Shown: positions 34,290 through 45,178 of the stretch, piece by piece
Numbering within the stretch: position 1 is the first letter of the stretch
Layout of the letters: every line of letters begins with the position of its first letter
NCBI GenBank assembly: GCA_964006375.1
Contig: OZ023267.1
Span: 12,997,846 to 13,061,845 of the forward strand
Length of the DNA: 64,000 bases
Reading direction: 5' to 3'
Source of the DNA: Tillus elongatus
Taxonomy: Eukaryota; Arthropoda; Insecta; Coleoptera; Cleridae
Translations under genes and position numbers: made by a program
Notes under the pieces: generated by a model
Databases searched by the model: none
Seen by the model: only the letters and a program-made list of their open reading frames with translations
Told to the model about the DNA's origin: nothing

Positions 34290-36250
34290 ACTTTGCTAAG
34301 TGATACCCTGCATTTAATGCTCTTAGAGTGCGGCTTAGTAAGGAGTATGTGCATCACTTACAGGCCACAAAGACACAATATTATGACAATCGAATGGAGA
34401 ACTCTTCAAATAAGACAAAGGCTATGTGGGACATTATCCATCAGATTAGAAACAGGGATTAAAATTAAAATGATTTAACAATAAAAATAGATGGTAGGCA
34501 ACTTCCTTATCCTCAGTTATCCAATTAACTCAATAGACAGTATCCACATATGCATGGAGATGATGGTGTTGAGGTGGTTTTCTCTTTTTGGACTCTTGTG
34601 TGCCTTTTATGTCCCAACTCTGTATTCTTGCTGCCTCTTGATGAATGTGATGTTTTGGACATAATTACAAATCTAAAGCGTTTAAAGTCATCTGGCTGCG
34701 ATGAGGTGCCAACAGACTTGCTGAGAAGTGTGCATGATCTTGTTTGTATGCCGTTTGTTTATATTATTAATTTGTGTTTTGAGCATGGAATATTTCTGAC
34801 AAGATTCAAAGAGGCTTTGGTTATGTTACTTTATAAAAAGTGACCCATACATATTTCTAAACTATCATCGTCAGCCTTTTGTCATCTTTTTCTATCATTT
34901 TTGAGCAGACTATTAACAGCCAATTTGTTGCATTCTTCAATAAAAAATAATATTTTACGTTGTCGCAGCATGATTTTACTTGAGGTAGGAGTATGGATAC
35001 TGCTTTCTCTGATTTTGTGTGCCAAATTGTAGATGCTGTAGACAGAAAGATTAACTGTATGGGGTTGTTTATTGATTTCTCGGGTGCTTTCGTCTGTGTG
35101 GTGCACGAAATCTTGCTACATAAGTTATATGGTGTTAGGGGATTGCCGTTGAAGCTAATTTCATCATATTTGCAAGGCAGAACTCAAAGAGTTAAGTTGT
35201 CAAATGATGCCGTCAGTGAAGCACTGCCTATAAACTTGGGAGTTCCGCAGGGTTCTATTTTGGGTCCACTGCTTTACCTTGTGTATGCAAGTACACTTGG
35301 AGAACCCAAATCACCACGAACACATATTTCAGAGACCTTACGATCGTTTCGTTGACCATGTCAACATCTTCAGAGGAAGAAAAATTAAAAAAAAAATTAT
35401 TTTTAGAGTAAAAAGAATTTTTTAGAATTTTTCTTCCTCTGAAGATGTTGACATGGTCAACGAAATGATCGTAAGGTTTCTGAAATATGTGTTGTGGTGA
35501 TTTGGGTTCTCCAAGTGTACTTGTTAGTGCTCATCACAAGTTCCAGTTTTCACATACTGGTGTATGCAAATGACCTGTCCGTCTTCCTTAAGAACATTAA
35601 TAATATAACTACTACAGACAAAAACTGAGACTATTCTTTGGGTCAGGACGCTCAACAAGTATTTGTAATTTACCAGATGATTCTTCCATGTAAAGATTTT
35701 GGGTGTGGTCTGTGACTGTGATATGCAATGGCTTTCACATGTCGAGTTTTTTGTGGCAAATTGAAAACATGTTGTTGCACAAAATCGGTGAGCAGTGTCT
35801 GTAGCGTGGGAGTTGTTTTGAATATGTACCATGCATGTTTTCACTCCCTTGTGCGGTATGCATTCTGTTTTGGGGAGGTGTTTCGGAGGCAGAGCGTGTT
35901 TTTCGCATACAAAAGTTGATTGTTAGAATTATTGCTGGTGCTGCATTTCGTGATTCTTGCAAACATTTATTTAGGCATCTCAATATTCCAGCTGTTTACG
36001 ACACATACATCTACGAGTTGTGTTGCTTCGTTTATAGGAATCACACCACTTTTTATCGGAACAGAGTGATACATGCTTACGATACAAGATGCCAGAATTT
36101 GCTACCTGAAGCTCACTCAATGGCCTTTTGCCAGAAAAATGTTTTTATAATGGTTGTCGTTTTTATAATGCCCTGCCTAGTGAAATTAGAGGATTAAACA
36201 CATTTAGTGTTTTCCAAAAATCTTTGAAAGATTTTTTTATAAATATATTT
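34290..36250 (+). pseudogene. LINE family F, split by foldback element H3
   Basis: Decayed frames show LKSSGCDEVPTDLLRS, LFIDFSGAFVCVVHE, LISSYLQGRTQRVKLSND, LGVPQGSILGPLLYLVYA, then, after element H3, YANDLSVFLKNINN, and later IVRIIAGAAFRDSCKHLFRHL. The 5' part from 34290 contains a spacer-like region (ENSSNKTKAMWDIIHQIR). The order is that of a Jockey-like LINE. Stops are numerous. LINE A4 follows at 36255. Confidence 0.75.
35290..35559. mobile_element. Foldback element H3 (about 270 bp) with two hammerhead-like cores
   Basis: It has inverted arms as in H2 and is flanked by GTGTATGCA(A) at 35281-35290 and 35560-35569. Removing the element and one duplicate restores the LINE F frame exactly at LVYANDLS. 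The left-arm core (minus, 35334-35373) is fully preserved: CTGAAGA, GTTGAC/GTCAAC, GAAAC, GATC, GTA, AGG. The right-arm core (plus, 35439-35478) has one change (GAAAT). Confidence 0.85.
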
Positions 36251-36254
36251 TTTT

Positions 36255-37535
36255 ATATTTCAACAACACACCATGAGGACTTACAGCCTAAATACTATCG
36301 TACCGTGGGTGTCGACAAGGAGGAAAGAGGCAAGTTGTTAATTCTGGACTTGAAGGTTTGGAGGAGAAGGAAAAACATGTGCCGGCAAGGAATTCCACAA
36401 CTTGGAAGTCCTCGGGACAAAAGAGTGGGCATAACAAGATGTTCTATGTTTGGTGACTTGGACAGTAAAAGGGTGCATTCGCTCTGTTCCCCTGGTAGAT
36501 CTGTTGGGGGCAGCAGGTGGAGGAACTATGAAAGAAAGCTCTTCTTAGCAGTGCCCGTGCAGATATCTATAAAAGAGAGAGAGAGGTCACCAACGGCACG
36601 TCGGTGGGCAAGTGATGGCAGCCTTTGGGTGAGGGTAGGGTCACCGAGAGACTTATAGCTCTCTTCTGAATGGAGTGCAGGATAGCGAGTGTAGAAGCGG
36701 CAGCGGCACCCCAGATGTGGGAGCAGTATTCGAGGTTTGGCCTTATTTGTGAAGTATGTAAGGTATAGAGATTAGCTGGTGAAAAGTATTTGCCAGCTTG
36801 GAAGAGGAAACCTAATTTCTTAGTAGCCGCTTCTGCAATTGATGTGACATGTTGGTGCCAATTGAGATTTCGATCCACAGAAATGCCAACAAGTGAAAAG
36901 GACTCATTACTTTAAATAACTTGGTTGTTCATTGTGATGGGTCTAGGGCTGGGGTATCTCTTATGAGATAGAAAGCAAGACTGAAATTTGGTGGAGTTGA
37001 ATTGTACAAGATTTCTACTTCCCCAGTCTAATATTTTTTGGAGATCTACAGAGACAGAACCCTCCATGAGTCTGTGATCCTCATCTAATTGGGCTAAAGA
37101 GACAGGCTTAGAATATTGTATATTTGAGTGGAGGGTGCTGTCGTCCGTGTAACTGTGAACTGGGTTGGATGTGCTAGAGAGGAAGTCATTGATGTGGAGA
37201 AGAAACAAAGTAGGGGCTAAAACTGAACTTTGAGGGACTCCTGCATTAATTGGATACAGTTTAGAGGAATGGCCATCCACGCCAACAGAAATGCTCCGGT
37301 TGGAGAGAAAATTTGCTGTCCAGGTACAGAGTTTTGGTGGTAGGCCATAGGCCGGAAGTTTATTAAGCAGCGCTGCGTACCAGACCTGGTCTAATGCTTT
37401 GAATATGTCTAGGGCGACAATCTGGGATTCACCGTGTAGTTCCATAGACTTGTTCCAAGAATGGGTGACAAAGAAAAGGAGGTCGGTAGTTGATCTGTGC
37501 TGACGGAATCCATACTGCCTGTCATGGATTAGACT
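36255..37535 (-). pseudogene. LINE family A copy 4, 5'-truncated
   Basis: The minus strand reads from the RT (QYGFRQHRSTTD region near 37520, VALDIFKALDQVWYAALLNK) through VGVDGHSSKLYPINAGVPQ, HSYTDDSTLHSN (YTDD, first residue pair changed) to the C-terminal domain. The 3' end at 36255 is the family TTGTTGTTGAAAT end. Frames are broken near 36900 and 36570. It lies at the 3' border of LINE F. Confidence 0.88.
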
Positions 37536-37914
37536 GTGTTTATGTTGATTTTAGTGTGTTTATAATTTTTTATACCTTACTTGTGTTTATTTATACCTTG
37601 TGTGCTATACTTTTGTGTGTTAATTGATAGACATGAAATTTTTTTGACAAGATCACGAACTAGGAACATTATAATTCTGTAACTGGTATCTGTGTCATAT
37701 TGTTTTTTGTTGTGAACTTATAACATTTATAATCTAGTAAATGAACAATCAATTTGTTTCAAATAAATTGTGAAAATACAAACTATAAGTTGGTAGTAAT
37801 TATATAATGCTATAATACTTGGCTTATGATAGACAATTTATTTATGATAAATTAAAATTATACTGTACTGTACTATCGTTATTTTTATTCATAACCCTAT
37901 AATTTTTGTTGCAG

Positions 37915-38637
37915 AAAGGAAACAATTTCGACTACGAACATAGCGAATTGCTTTTCTATCAGAATATGGTCATTCAAGAATCTGGTGATTTGAAAAATGC
38001 CTTAAAACATTTGGAGTACTTCCAAGATCAAATTGTAGACAAATTAACATTGAAAGAAAACCTTGGTGACCTTAATTTGAAAATGAAGCAATTCGACAAA
38101 GCCACGAAATATTTCGAGGAACTGATCCAGAGGAATCCAGAAAACACTGGTTACTATAAGAAGCTAATTGAAGCAATGCAACTAACCAAAAGTGAGGATA
38201 TTGTAAAGTTTTACCTGGAATACTCTGAAAAGTATCCAAGAGCCATGCCTCCCAGACGTTTGCCTTTGAATTATGCCAGTGGCGAGCAATTTAAAGAACT
38301 AGTCGACAAATACATGCGCAGGGCGCTGTCTAAAGGTGTTCCACCACTTTTTGTGGACTTACGTTCATTGTATTCAGACCAGGAGAAAGCTAAAGTCATA
38401 GAAGAGTTAATTATGCAATATATAAATAATCTAGCAGCGTACGGGAAGTACACAAGCAATGAAACTAGCAATGGACCAAAGGAACCTGCTTCGGCACTGT
38501 TGTGGGTCTATTATTACCTAGCACAACATTTTGATTACTTACATGACACAGAAAAGGCTCTTCACTATATTGATCTCGCCATAGATCATACGCCAACGTT
38601 GATTGAACTCTTCGTAGTCAAAGGACGTATTTATAAG
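37915..38637 (+). CDS. NAA15: NatA auxiliary subunit, exon 5
   Basis: After TTTGTTGCAG this 241-codon exon encodes NFDYEHSELLFYQNMVI, then NPENTGYYKKLIEAM, PRAMPPRRLPLNYASGEQFK, LLWVYYYLAQHFDYL and TPTLIELFVVKGRIYK. These are the central TPR repeats of NAA15, which wrap around NAA10. It joins exon 4 in phase 0 and ends in phase 0 before GTAAGA at 38638. Confidence 0.95.
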
Positions 38638-38689
38638 GTAAGATCCCTTCTATCCCTGATTAATGTTTTGATATTTAGGGAGGCCCTGC

Positions 38690-41290
38690 TTTCATTTGAA
38701 GAATGTTTCACTGTGTAAGAATAGTAAAATAACATTTCACTCAACATGTTGTGAGCTGTTTAAAAATAATTAAATTGTGTTCCCTTTTTCCTGCTACTGC
38801 ACATCATGTGCCCCTGGATATTTCTTTTTCACTTGAGACTCCTCCAACTGAACCTTATGAAGAGTATTTTTATGACTTTCGTAATGCCGATTATTGTCAT
38901 CTGAAGAATGTTTCACTGTATAAGAATAGTAAAATAACATTTCACTCAACATATTGTGAGCTGTGTAAAAATAATTAAATTGTGTTCACTTTTTCCTGCT
39001 ACTGCACATCATGTGCCCCTGGACATTTCTTTTTCACTTGAGACTCCTCCAACTGAACCTTATGAAGAGTATTTTTATGACTTTCGTAATGCCGATTATT
39101 GTGCCATGAATTATTTTCTTTCCGAATTTGACTGGAAATATCTTGAGTCATTGGAGATAAATGATGTTGTGAAATGCTTTTATGCCGTTCTGTTTAATGC
39201 TGTGGATCGGTTTGTTCCAGTTAAGAGATGTAAAAAATCATGTTTCCTTCCTTGGTTTAGTATCGAGCTTAGAGGCATGATAACTGAGAAGAAGAGGGTA
39301 CACAGTCAATATAAGAAATATGGTAGAATAGATGATTATATTAGGTCTTCTGGTCTCCGAGAGGAATGTAGGAATCTTCGTGATACCTGTTACAAAAATT
39401 TTATTGCTTATACTGAGAATAATTTTGAAAACAATCCGGGTTCTTTCTGGTCTTATATTAATAAGTTGAGGATGGTTTATGATCTTCCTGAGGCTATGTA
39501 TTGTGATGATGTTGGGAGTGATTCTTTGCATGATTCGGTGGGTCTTTTTGCTAGTTTTTTCTCATCTATGTATGAGGGTCAAGCTGGGAGTGTCGGTCCC
39601 GATCCTTTTTTGTGTGAGTCGGTAAATATGACTGTGCCTAGTGTTACTTCTGCTGATATTATTGATCGTATCTGTAGTTTGAAAGATAAACTTACTTACG
39701 GTCCAGATGGAATCCCCTCCCATCTGTTAAAATCTTGTGCCTTCACCTTGGCAATTCCACTGAGGATTCTCATTAACAGGTTTTTGTTGTCTGGTAAGTT
39801 TCCACATGTTTGGAAACATTCTTATTTGGTGCCCGTTCATAAGCAGGGACCAAAGCATTTGGTTACTAATTATAGAGCTGTTTGTATTCAGTCAGAGATA
39901 CCCAAACTTCTGGACTTTTTTGTCTCTAGACATATAACTTGGGAATGCAGACATGTTTTCGTCGAACAGCAGCATGGTTTTCTTAAAGGAAGATCCACAA
40001 CAACCAACCTTCTTCTTTACCAGAATGTATTGGTCTCAGCTTTGGAGGATAGGTTACATGTTGATTCGGTTTATACAGATTTCTCCAAAGCATTTGATAA
40101 GGTTAATCACACCTTATTATTGTCAAAACTTGCATTGTTGGGTTTTAATGCCAATTTGTTGTCTTGGGTGCGCAGCTTCCTTACGGGTAGGTCCCAGAGT
40201 GTAAAGATCAGGAACTTCATTTCTGATAGTATTACTGTTTCTTCAGGAGTTCTCAGGGTTCACATTGTGGACCAGTCCTCTTTAATCTTTTTATCATTGA
40301 TGTCATACATTCACTTAAGCATAGTCAGATTTTGATGTTTGCTGATGATATCAAAATTTTCAAGATTGTTCGTTCCAGACAGGACGCTTTACTTTTACAG
40401 GAAGACTTAAATCGTTTTGCTCGGTGGTGTGGTGACAACCTTCTGACTCTGAATGTTGATAAGTGTTTCTGCATTACATTCACTAGAGCTCAGTTTTCCA
40501 TTGACTTTGTGTACTTCATTGGATCTAGTGCTTTACAGAGGAAGGAAATGATTAAAGACTTGGGCATTGTATTGGATAGGGAATTATCTTTTAAGGATCA
40601 CATAGAATACATAGTATCTAAGGCATATAAAATGTTAGGATTTATTCATAGATCAACTCTGGATTTTTCATGCAATGGCTTGAGAAGGCTGTATTGTGGT
40701 CTGGTTCGCTCTTTGTTGGAATGCTCTTCTGTAGTCTGGAGTCCGAATTACAATATTTATATCAATCAGATTGAGGCCATACAAAATAGATTCCTAAGAA
40801 TTTGTGCTTACAGAATGGGCTTGCAGAGAAATTATCTTAACTTTTCTTATTTGCGGAATCGGCTGCACTTGCAGTCAGTCAGTGATAGAAGGATTGTCAG
40901 TGATGTTTGTTTTTTGCATAAATTATTAGTGAATAAAATTGATAGTCCTTCTTTGCTTGAGTTAGTCTCTAAGGATTCCGGACTGCACGAAAGCAAGGGA
41001 GGTTTTTGTGGTTGCCTTCCATCAAACCAATTATGGCTTTTTCAGTCCGATGTCGAGAGTGGCGAGAACTGCAAATGAGTATTTGCAGCTCTTGGATATG
41101 TTTGATGATTCTGACCGTTCAAATAGAGGCATTTTGAGAGGCGTTATTGATTGAATCGTCATACATATGATGTACAGGTTATGTTTTGCTTTTTTGTTAT
41201 GTTCTCATATTGAGATAGGTTATTTAAGACTAATGTAGTTTAAGATGTTCTTATTATTATTGTAAATGGTTGATCCTTGAATGAATAAAA
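38690..41290 (+). pseudogene. LINE family B copy 2, longest B copy
   Basis: A 459-aa frame (38956-40335) has a pre-RT region (FYAVLFNAVDRFVPVKRC, NNPGSFWSYINKLR), then LTYGPDGIPSHLLKSC, SVYTDFSKAFDKVNH and VSSGV, where a 1-bp loss at about 40250 breaks the frame before PQGS. The frame resumes at 40332 with MFADDIKIFKIV and runs to 41078. The 5' end carries a 205-bp tandem duplication (38698 and 38903). The 3' end is TGAATGAATAAAAAAAA. No endonuclease is present. Confidence 0.88.
38698..39107 (+). repeat. 205-bp tandem duplication at the 5' end of LINE B2
   Basis: GAAGAATGTTTCACTGT at 38698 recurs at 38903, and the two units are about 97% identical by eye. Each includes TTTCCTGCTACTGCACATC and the CTTATGAAGAGTATT stretch. 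The first unit starts only 60 bp after the exon 5 donor. Confidence 0.85.
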
Positions 41291-41375
41291 AAAAGAGAAA
41301 CTCAGCTTTGTAACTTAATTATCTGTGAAGATTTCACTGCCTGGTCGTTATATTTGTTTCATTTTGTCTTTCTAG

Positions 41376-41657
41376 CATGCTGGGGATCCCCAGGAGGCAT
41401 ACCAACACCTGGACGAGGCACAGGCCCTAGACACAGCTGACCGATACATAAACTCAAAATGCGCCAAGTATATGTTAAGAGCCAATCATATTAAAGAAGC
41501 GGAAGAAACCTGTGCCAAGTTCACGAGAGAAGGTGTGTCCGCCATGGAGAACCTGAACGAAATGCAGTGTATGTGGTTCCAGACTGAATGTGCTCAAGCC
41601 TACCAAAGACTAGGAAAATATGGGGATGCTTTAAAAAAGTGCCACGAAATCGATAGG
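41376..41657 (+). CDS. NAA15: NatA auxiliary subunit, exon 6
   Basis: After TTTCTAG the exon encodes [20 protein letters not shown], then [39 protein letters not shown] and [11 protein letters not shown]. The last three are highly conserved in NAA15. It is 94 codons, phase 0 on both sides, with the donor GTGAGT at 41658. Confidence 0.95.
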
Positions 41658-41671
41658 GTGAGTCAACTGTG

Positions 41672-41800
41672 TGAAAACTGGAACCTGTGATGAGCGCTGA
41701 TAAGTACACTTGGAGAATCCAAATCACCACAACACATATTTTTAAAGACCTTACGATCGTTTCACTAACCATGTTAGCATCCCCAGATAAACGAACTAAG
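41672..41800. repeat. Foldback/Penelope end fragment with decayed hammerhead-like core
   Basis: GTGTGAAAACTGGAACCTGTG, then AAGTACACTTGGAGAATCC and AAAGACCTTACGATCGTTTC match the single arm of H1-H3. On the minus strand the core shows GCTAAC/GTTAGT, GAAACGATCGTAAGGTC, but CTGGGGA in place of CTGANGA. It starts 14 bp after the exon 6 donor. Confidence 0.7.
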
Positions 41801-41994
41801 CTGATGGTAAAAATTATTGTCGGAGACACACCTTTTGTCTATTGTGTCTATATTGCAAGGACGAGGTTGACAAACTACTTTAATCTTCTAGTTGACAAAT
41901 GTATGAGCTTTTATCTAGTTTAAAGGATAATGGCTTAAAATTAAAGGTGCCGCTTTATTTAAGGAAGCTCACGTTCTTTTTAGATATATAAATT

Positions 41995-42150
41995 CACAAT
42001 GTGAATATTGGAGCCTGTGATGAGTGCCGACAAGCAACATCTGGCAAACAAACCAATAAGTCCCGCACATCTTTTATATCAAAAACGACTGTTTGCCCAC
42101 AATGTTAACTTTAACAGAGGATGAATATTCCAACTAATATTCTACATAAA
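41995..42150. repeat. Second, more diverged foldback/Penelope end fragment
   Basis: ATGTGAATATTGGAGCCTGTG and GATGAGTGCCGACAAG resemble the outer end of H2. The later ACAATGTTAACTTTAACAGAGG resembles the arm around the hammerhead-like core, which is no longer readable. Confidence 0.45.
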
Positions 42151-42329
42151 AACAAGTATTTATATTGATTTCTTGTTCTACATAAAAATAAGTATTTATA
42201 TTGATTGAAACTAAAGGGGATTTTTATGTGGAGAACTCAACATAGAGCCAAGTATCTGTGTAGACCGGCCGAGTTATTGACAATACTTTATTATTCTGCC
42301 CGACAGATTAGGAGTGTTTAGCTGATCAA

Positions 42330-42610
42330 ATGCAAAGTGAGAATAAAGGGCTTGAAATCAAAAGTACCACACGATTTAATGACATTTCGTTCTTAATCGA
42401 TCTTGATATACATACGCTTTCATAAGCGTCAAGCATAGTTTGATGTGTAACATTTTTGACAAGTTTAAAAAATTTTCTTGTCAATGTGGTGATTATTATC
42501 CTATATATGTTGTGCCACACATGGTTTGTCTACCGTACCATTTCGTAAGATGTTCACGAAATCTGGTGGCTATGTTTCTCTTGGTTTGACCCACGTAATG
42601 TCACAATGTC
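42330..42610 (-). pseudogene. Penelope-like element, GIY-YIG C-terminal remnant
   Basis: The minus strand contains GITWVKPRET-type text, then NILRNGTVDKPCVAQHI and DNNHHIDKKI, which fits the VAQHIWDNNHHID segment after the GIY-YIG motif of Penelope-like element endonucleases. Several stops are present. Confidence 0.5.
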
Positions 42611-42619
42611 AATGCGCTT

Positions 42620-43060
42620 GCTTCTCTGTGTTTACATCACCACGATGTTGAGAAACAAGCGACAGTACTTATCATACCATAAGGCAAATGTAAACATGTC
42701 ATTTATTCACTGTCCAAGTACGTCACTACTAATAACAGAACGTTCGCGGTCACATGATAATAATTCGAAATTTTTTATTTTAAAAGTCTTTCTGTCCACT
42801 ACATTTGTTTTGGGGTATTTTCATGCATGTAATGAGGATATATGTATGAAAAACTATTAGGTAAATGTTAAATTCATGTAATGGAAAGTCTATGCAAATT
42901 GTCTATTCAATTCACACATATCAGGTCAAAAGTGCACACAACGAAGCTTTACGTTTTGGTCGTTGTTATACTAGAAACGACATTTTGATTGTCCAGGAGG
43001 TAATACAAATACCGAAACATGTCTGCGTAATTTTCTTGGTGCATCTAGGCTTTTTTGCTC
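42620..43060. other. Intronic, nothing recognised
   Basis: Short frames without resemblance to known families, inside NAA15 intron 6 between Penelope and LINE G remnants. Confidence 0.4.
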
Positions 43061-43871
43061 CCTCAGGGCTTGTCCGCGGCTTTGCCGCCCCGATAGCACT
43101 GCAACCTTTGGCTTATTGTGCATGCCCTTAATATTTTTACTCCACCCATTCCAAAATCACTGTGCCTTGAGCTAGTCTGCACAGCGATTGGTAGGATGAA
43201 GTTTTATAATGCTCTGTCTCCGGTCTAGACTGACCGTCAATCAGTTGTCTTCTGCGGTCCAGAGCTTTACACTCGCACAAGATGTGCTCGGCTGATTTCT
43301 TCCTCTCGCCGCAGAGTCTGCATGCGAGGTCCCCCTCGAACCGCCCCATTTTATGCAGGTGTTTCTTGACGGCTATGTGTCCCGTCAAGAGACCTGTTAT
43401 GTTTCTGAGCTGTCCTCTGCTAAGATGTAACAGCTCCACAGCTCTCTTTGAACTGGGTTCATCAATTATCGACTTCCCATGTCTGAGCCCTGGACAGTCT
43501 GGCCAGTACACCTTGTGTTGGTTTCTGACCCAGGACTTAATGGCTCCCCTGGCAGTGTTCTTTGTCACGCCCAGAGCCGGTTCTGGTCCCATAAATGGTT
43601 CTGCTGACCCTCTTTTCGCGAGACTGTCAGCTTTTTCATTGCCTTTGACCCCTGAGTGGCCCGGCACCCAGATGAGGGTCACCTCATTCTGCCCAGCCAG
43701 GTCGCTCGTCTCGTCTCGGCACTCACTCACCAGCCAGGAATTTACCTGTGGGTTACTTAGTGCCTTAAGGGCTGCCTGGCTGTCTGTGGCTATGAGGATC
43801 CGCTTGTTGGTGTAGCACCTCCTCTTGTTCTCCTACACACAGTGCAGGATGTCGTACATTTCGGCTTGAAA
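43060..43871 (-). pseudogene. LINE family G copy 1 (RNase H domain and C terminus)
   Basis: The minus-strand frame of 197 aa (43730-43137) holds the RNase H block VTLIWVPGHSGVKGNEKADS, then a C-terminal zinc-knuckle-like CRLCGERKKSAEHILCECKALDRR motif typical of R1/I-type LINEs. Upstream, ALKALSNPQVNSWLVSECRDE leads into it. The 3' UTR extends to about 43060. The RT part is absent. Confidence 0.85.
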
Positions 43872-44640
43872 AACTATCTTTAAAAACTTGCTAGGTAACC
43901 CAAAAGACAAGGATAGCACGGTCAAAATGTCGGGAATTTATGAAATAAGTTGTAAAGATTGTAATCTTAAGTACGTCGGACAAACAAAAAGATCGATTGG
44001 AATTAGATTCAAAGAATACTTAGCCCAATTACGATACGGTACTATAGACAGATCATCCGTCGCCAGACATATTTGGGATAATAATGATCACATTAATGAA
44101 GATAATCTAAAATTAATAAAAAACCGTTAGACAACCAGGACAGCTGAACGTGTTCGAGAGTATATATATTACGAAATATAGTTACAACAAAAAATATATG
44201 AACGTTTTTCCTCCCCCGATTCCTAGTCACCTGATCGATTGCTTTGTAAAATAAATTCCCACGTTTCAACACGTCCTCGAGATAACATAAGAATACTGAT
44301 ATTTTCGCCAAACGAAACTATGTTAATTTAGTTGTCGTTGTCTTCCCAAAATTATTAGAGATCGACACCTTTTAGATTAGTTAATAAAGACAGTTCAAAG
44401 ACCTCGTCCGGCGATAAAAATACAATACACTGCAGAATTTGCCTGCGACTAGTTCCCCTCTCCATTCCATTTTTTTACCTAAGATCCGGTATATAAGGTG
44501 ATGTTAGTTTTTAAAGCAGTTAGCATTTTTCATCCCCTTATGACGCCAACTTGGTTAGTGAAACGATCGTCAGGTCTTTTTTAAAATGTGTTGTGGTGAC
44601 TCCAAGTGTATTTATCAATGCCTATTGTTGTGTCAGTGGA
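43872..44640 (+). pseudogene. Penelope-like element 3' part: GIY-YIG endonuclease and hammerhead-like 3' UTR
   Basis: The frame 43888-44130 has SGIYEISCKDCNLKYVGQTK (GIY and the equivalent of YIG), RFKEY, and SSVARHIWDNNDHINEDNLK, the layout of Penelope-like GIY-YIG domains. After a frameshift at about 44128 the text continues with LNVFESIYI and MNVFPPPIPSHL-like words. Downstream, 44537-44576 is a hammerhead-like core. The reverse transcriptase part is not present. The element ends near the motif CTCCAAGTGTATTTATCAATG shared with H2/H3. Confidence 0.75.
44537..44576 (+). ncRNA. Hammerhead-like ribozyme core in Penelope 3' region
   Basis: CTTATGA (expected CTGATGA), C, GCCAAC-TTG-GTTAGT hairpin, GAAAC, GATC, GTC then AGG. 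The stem III of one C-G pair closed by palindromic GATC, with a GUC triplet, is the minimal form reported in Penelope-like elements. Two changes in the first motif suggest this copy is inactive. Confidence 0.5.
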
Positions 44641-45000
44641 TACGCCCAACCAGGTTTTTTGATGTTGAAAGCAACCATGGATTATTTCGTGCTATTTCAA
44701 AAAGTACTGAATTGATGGGACCGATGTCTGCATAAATCAAATTCTGTGCCTTGCGGATTTCCAAACTTTCCAAAGCATCTAACTTGGGATAATCCGTGGT
44801 TGCCTCCAACAACTTAAGATTACTATCGCCTACCTTATGTCCCGCGTCAACATATGTTGGGCAACGCTAGATTTTTCTGCTCTATTCAATCTTAAATGAG
44901 CTATGTGCTCTTAGAATCTTGTTGTTACTGACCTCCGTGTTTGCCCAATATAAATTTTCTGGCAATTATTACAAGATGTTTAAAAATCAAGAATCTAAGT
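44640..45000 (-). pseudogene. Penelope-like element, second GIY-YIG remnant
   Basis: The minus strand gives NCQKIYIGQTRR-like text near 44960, RAEKSSVAQH-like text, then GDSNLKLLEATTDYPKLDAL and ESLEIRKAQNLIYADIGPIN, ending NNPWL. This is the C-terminal half of a Penelope-like endonuclease, diverged from the plus-strand copy and broken by frameshifts. Confidence 0.6.
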
Positions 45001-45178
45001 TGTGTTAGATTACAGACACAAGCAATAAGCGTAATTGTAGGACAGACTGTATGATTGCCATAAATAAACTGTACTAAACCAAAAAAGAAAAACTATAGCA
45101 GATTTATAATATAGGTGTCTTCGGGTCATATAGTAATTTTCATGTATTAATAAAAATCATATTGATCATTGTAATTCA

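Noticed and set aside
38638..38718. Extension of NAA15 exon 5 beyond the donor
   Set aside because: Homology to NAA15 stops exactly at GTAAGA and resumes at 41376. The extension is intron and LINE B2.
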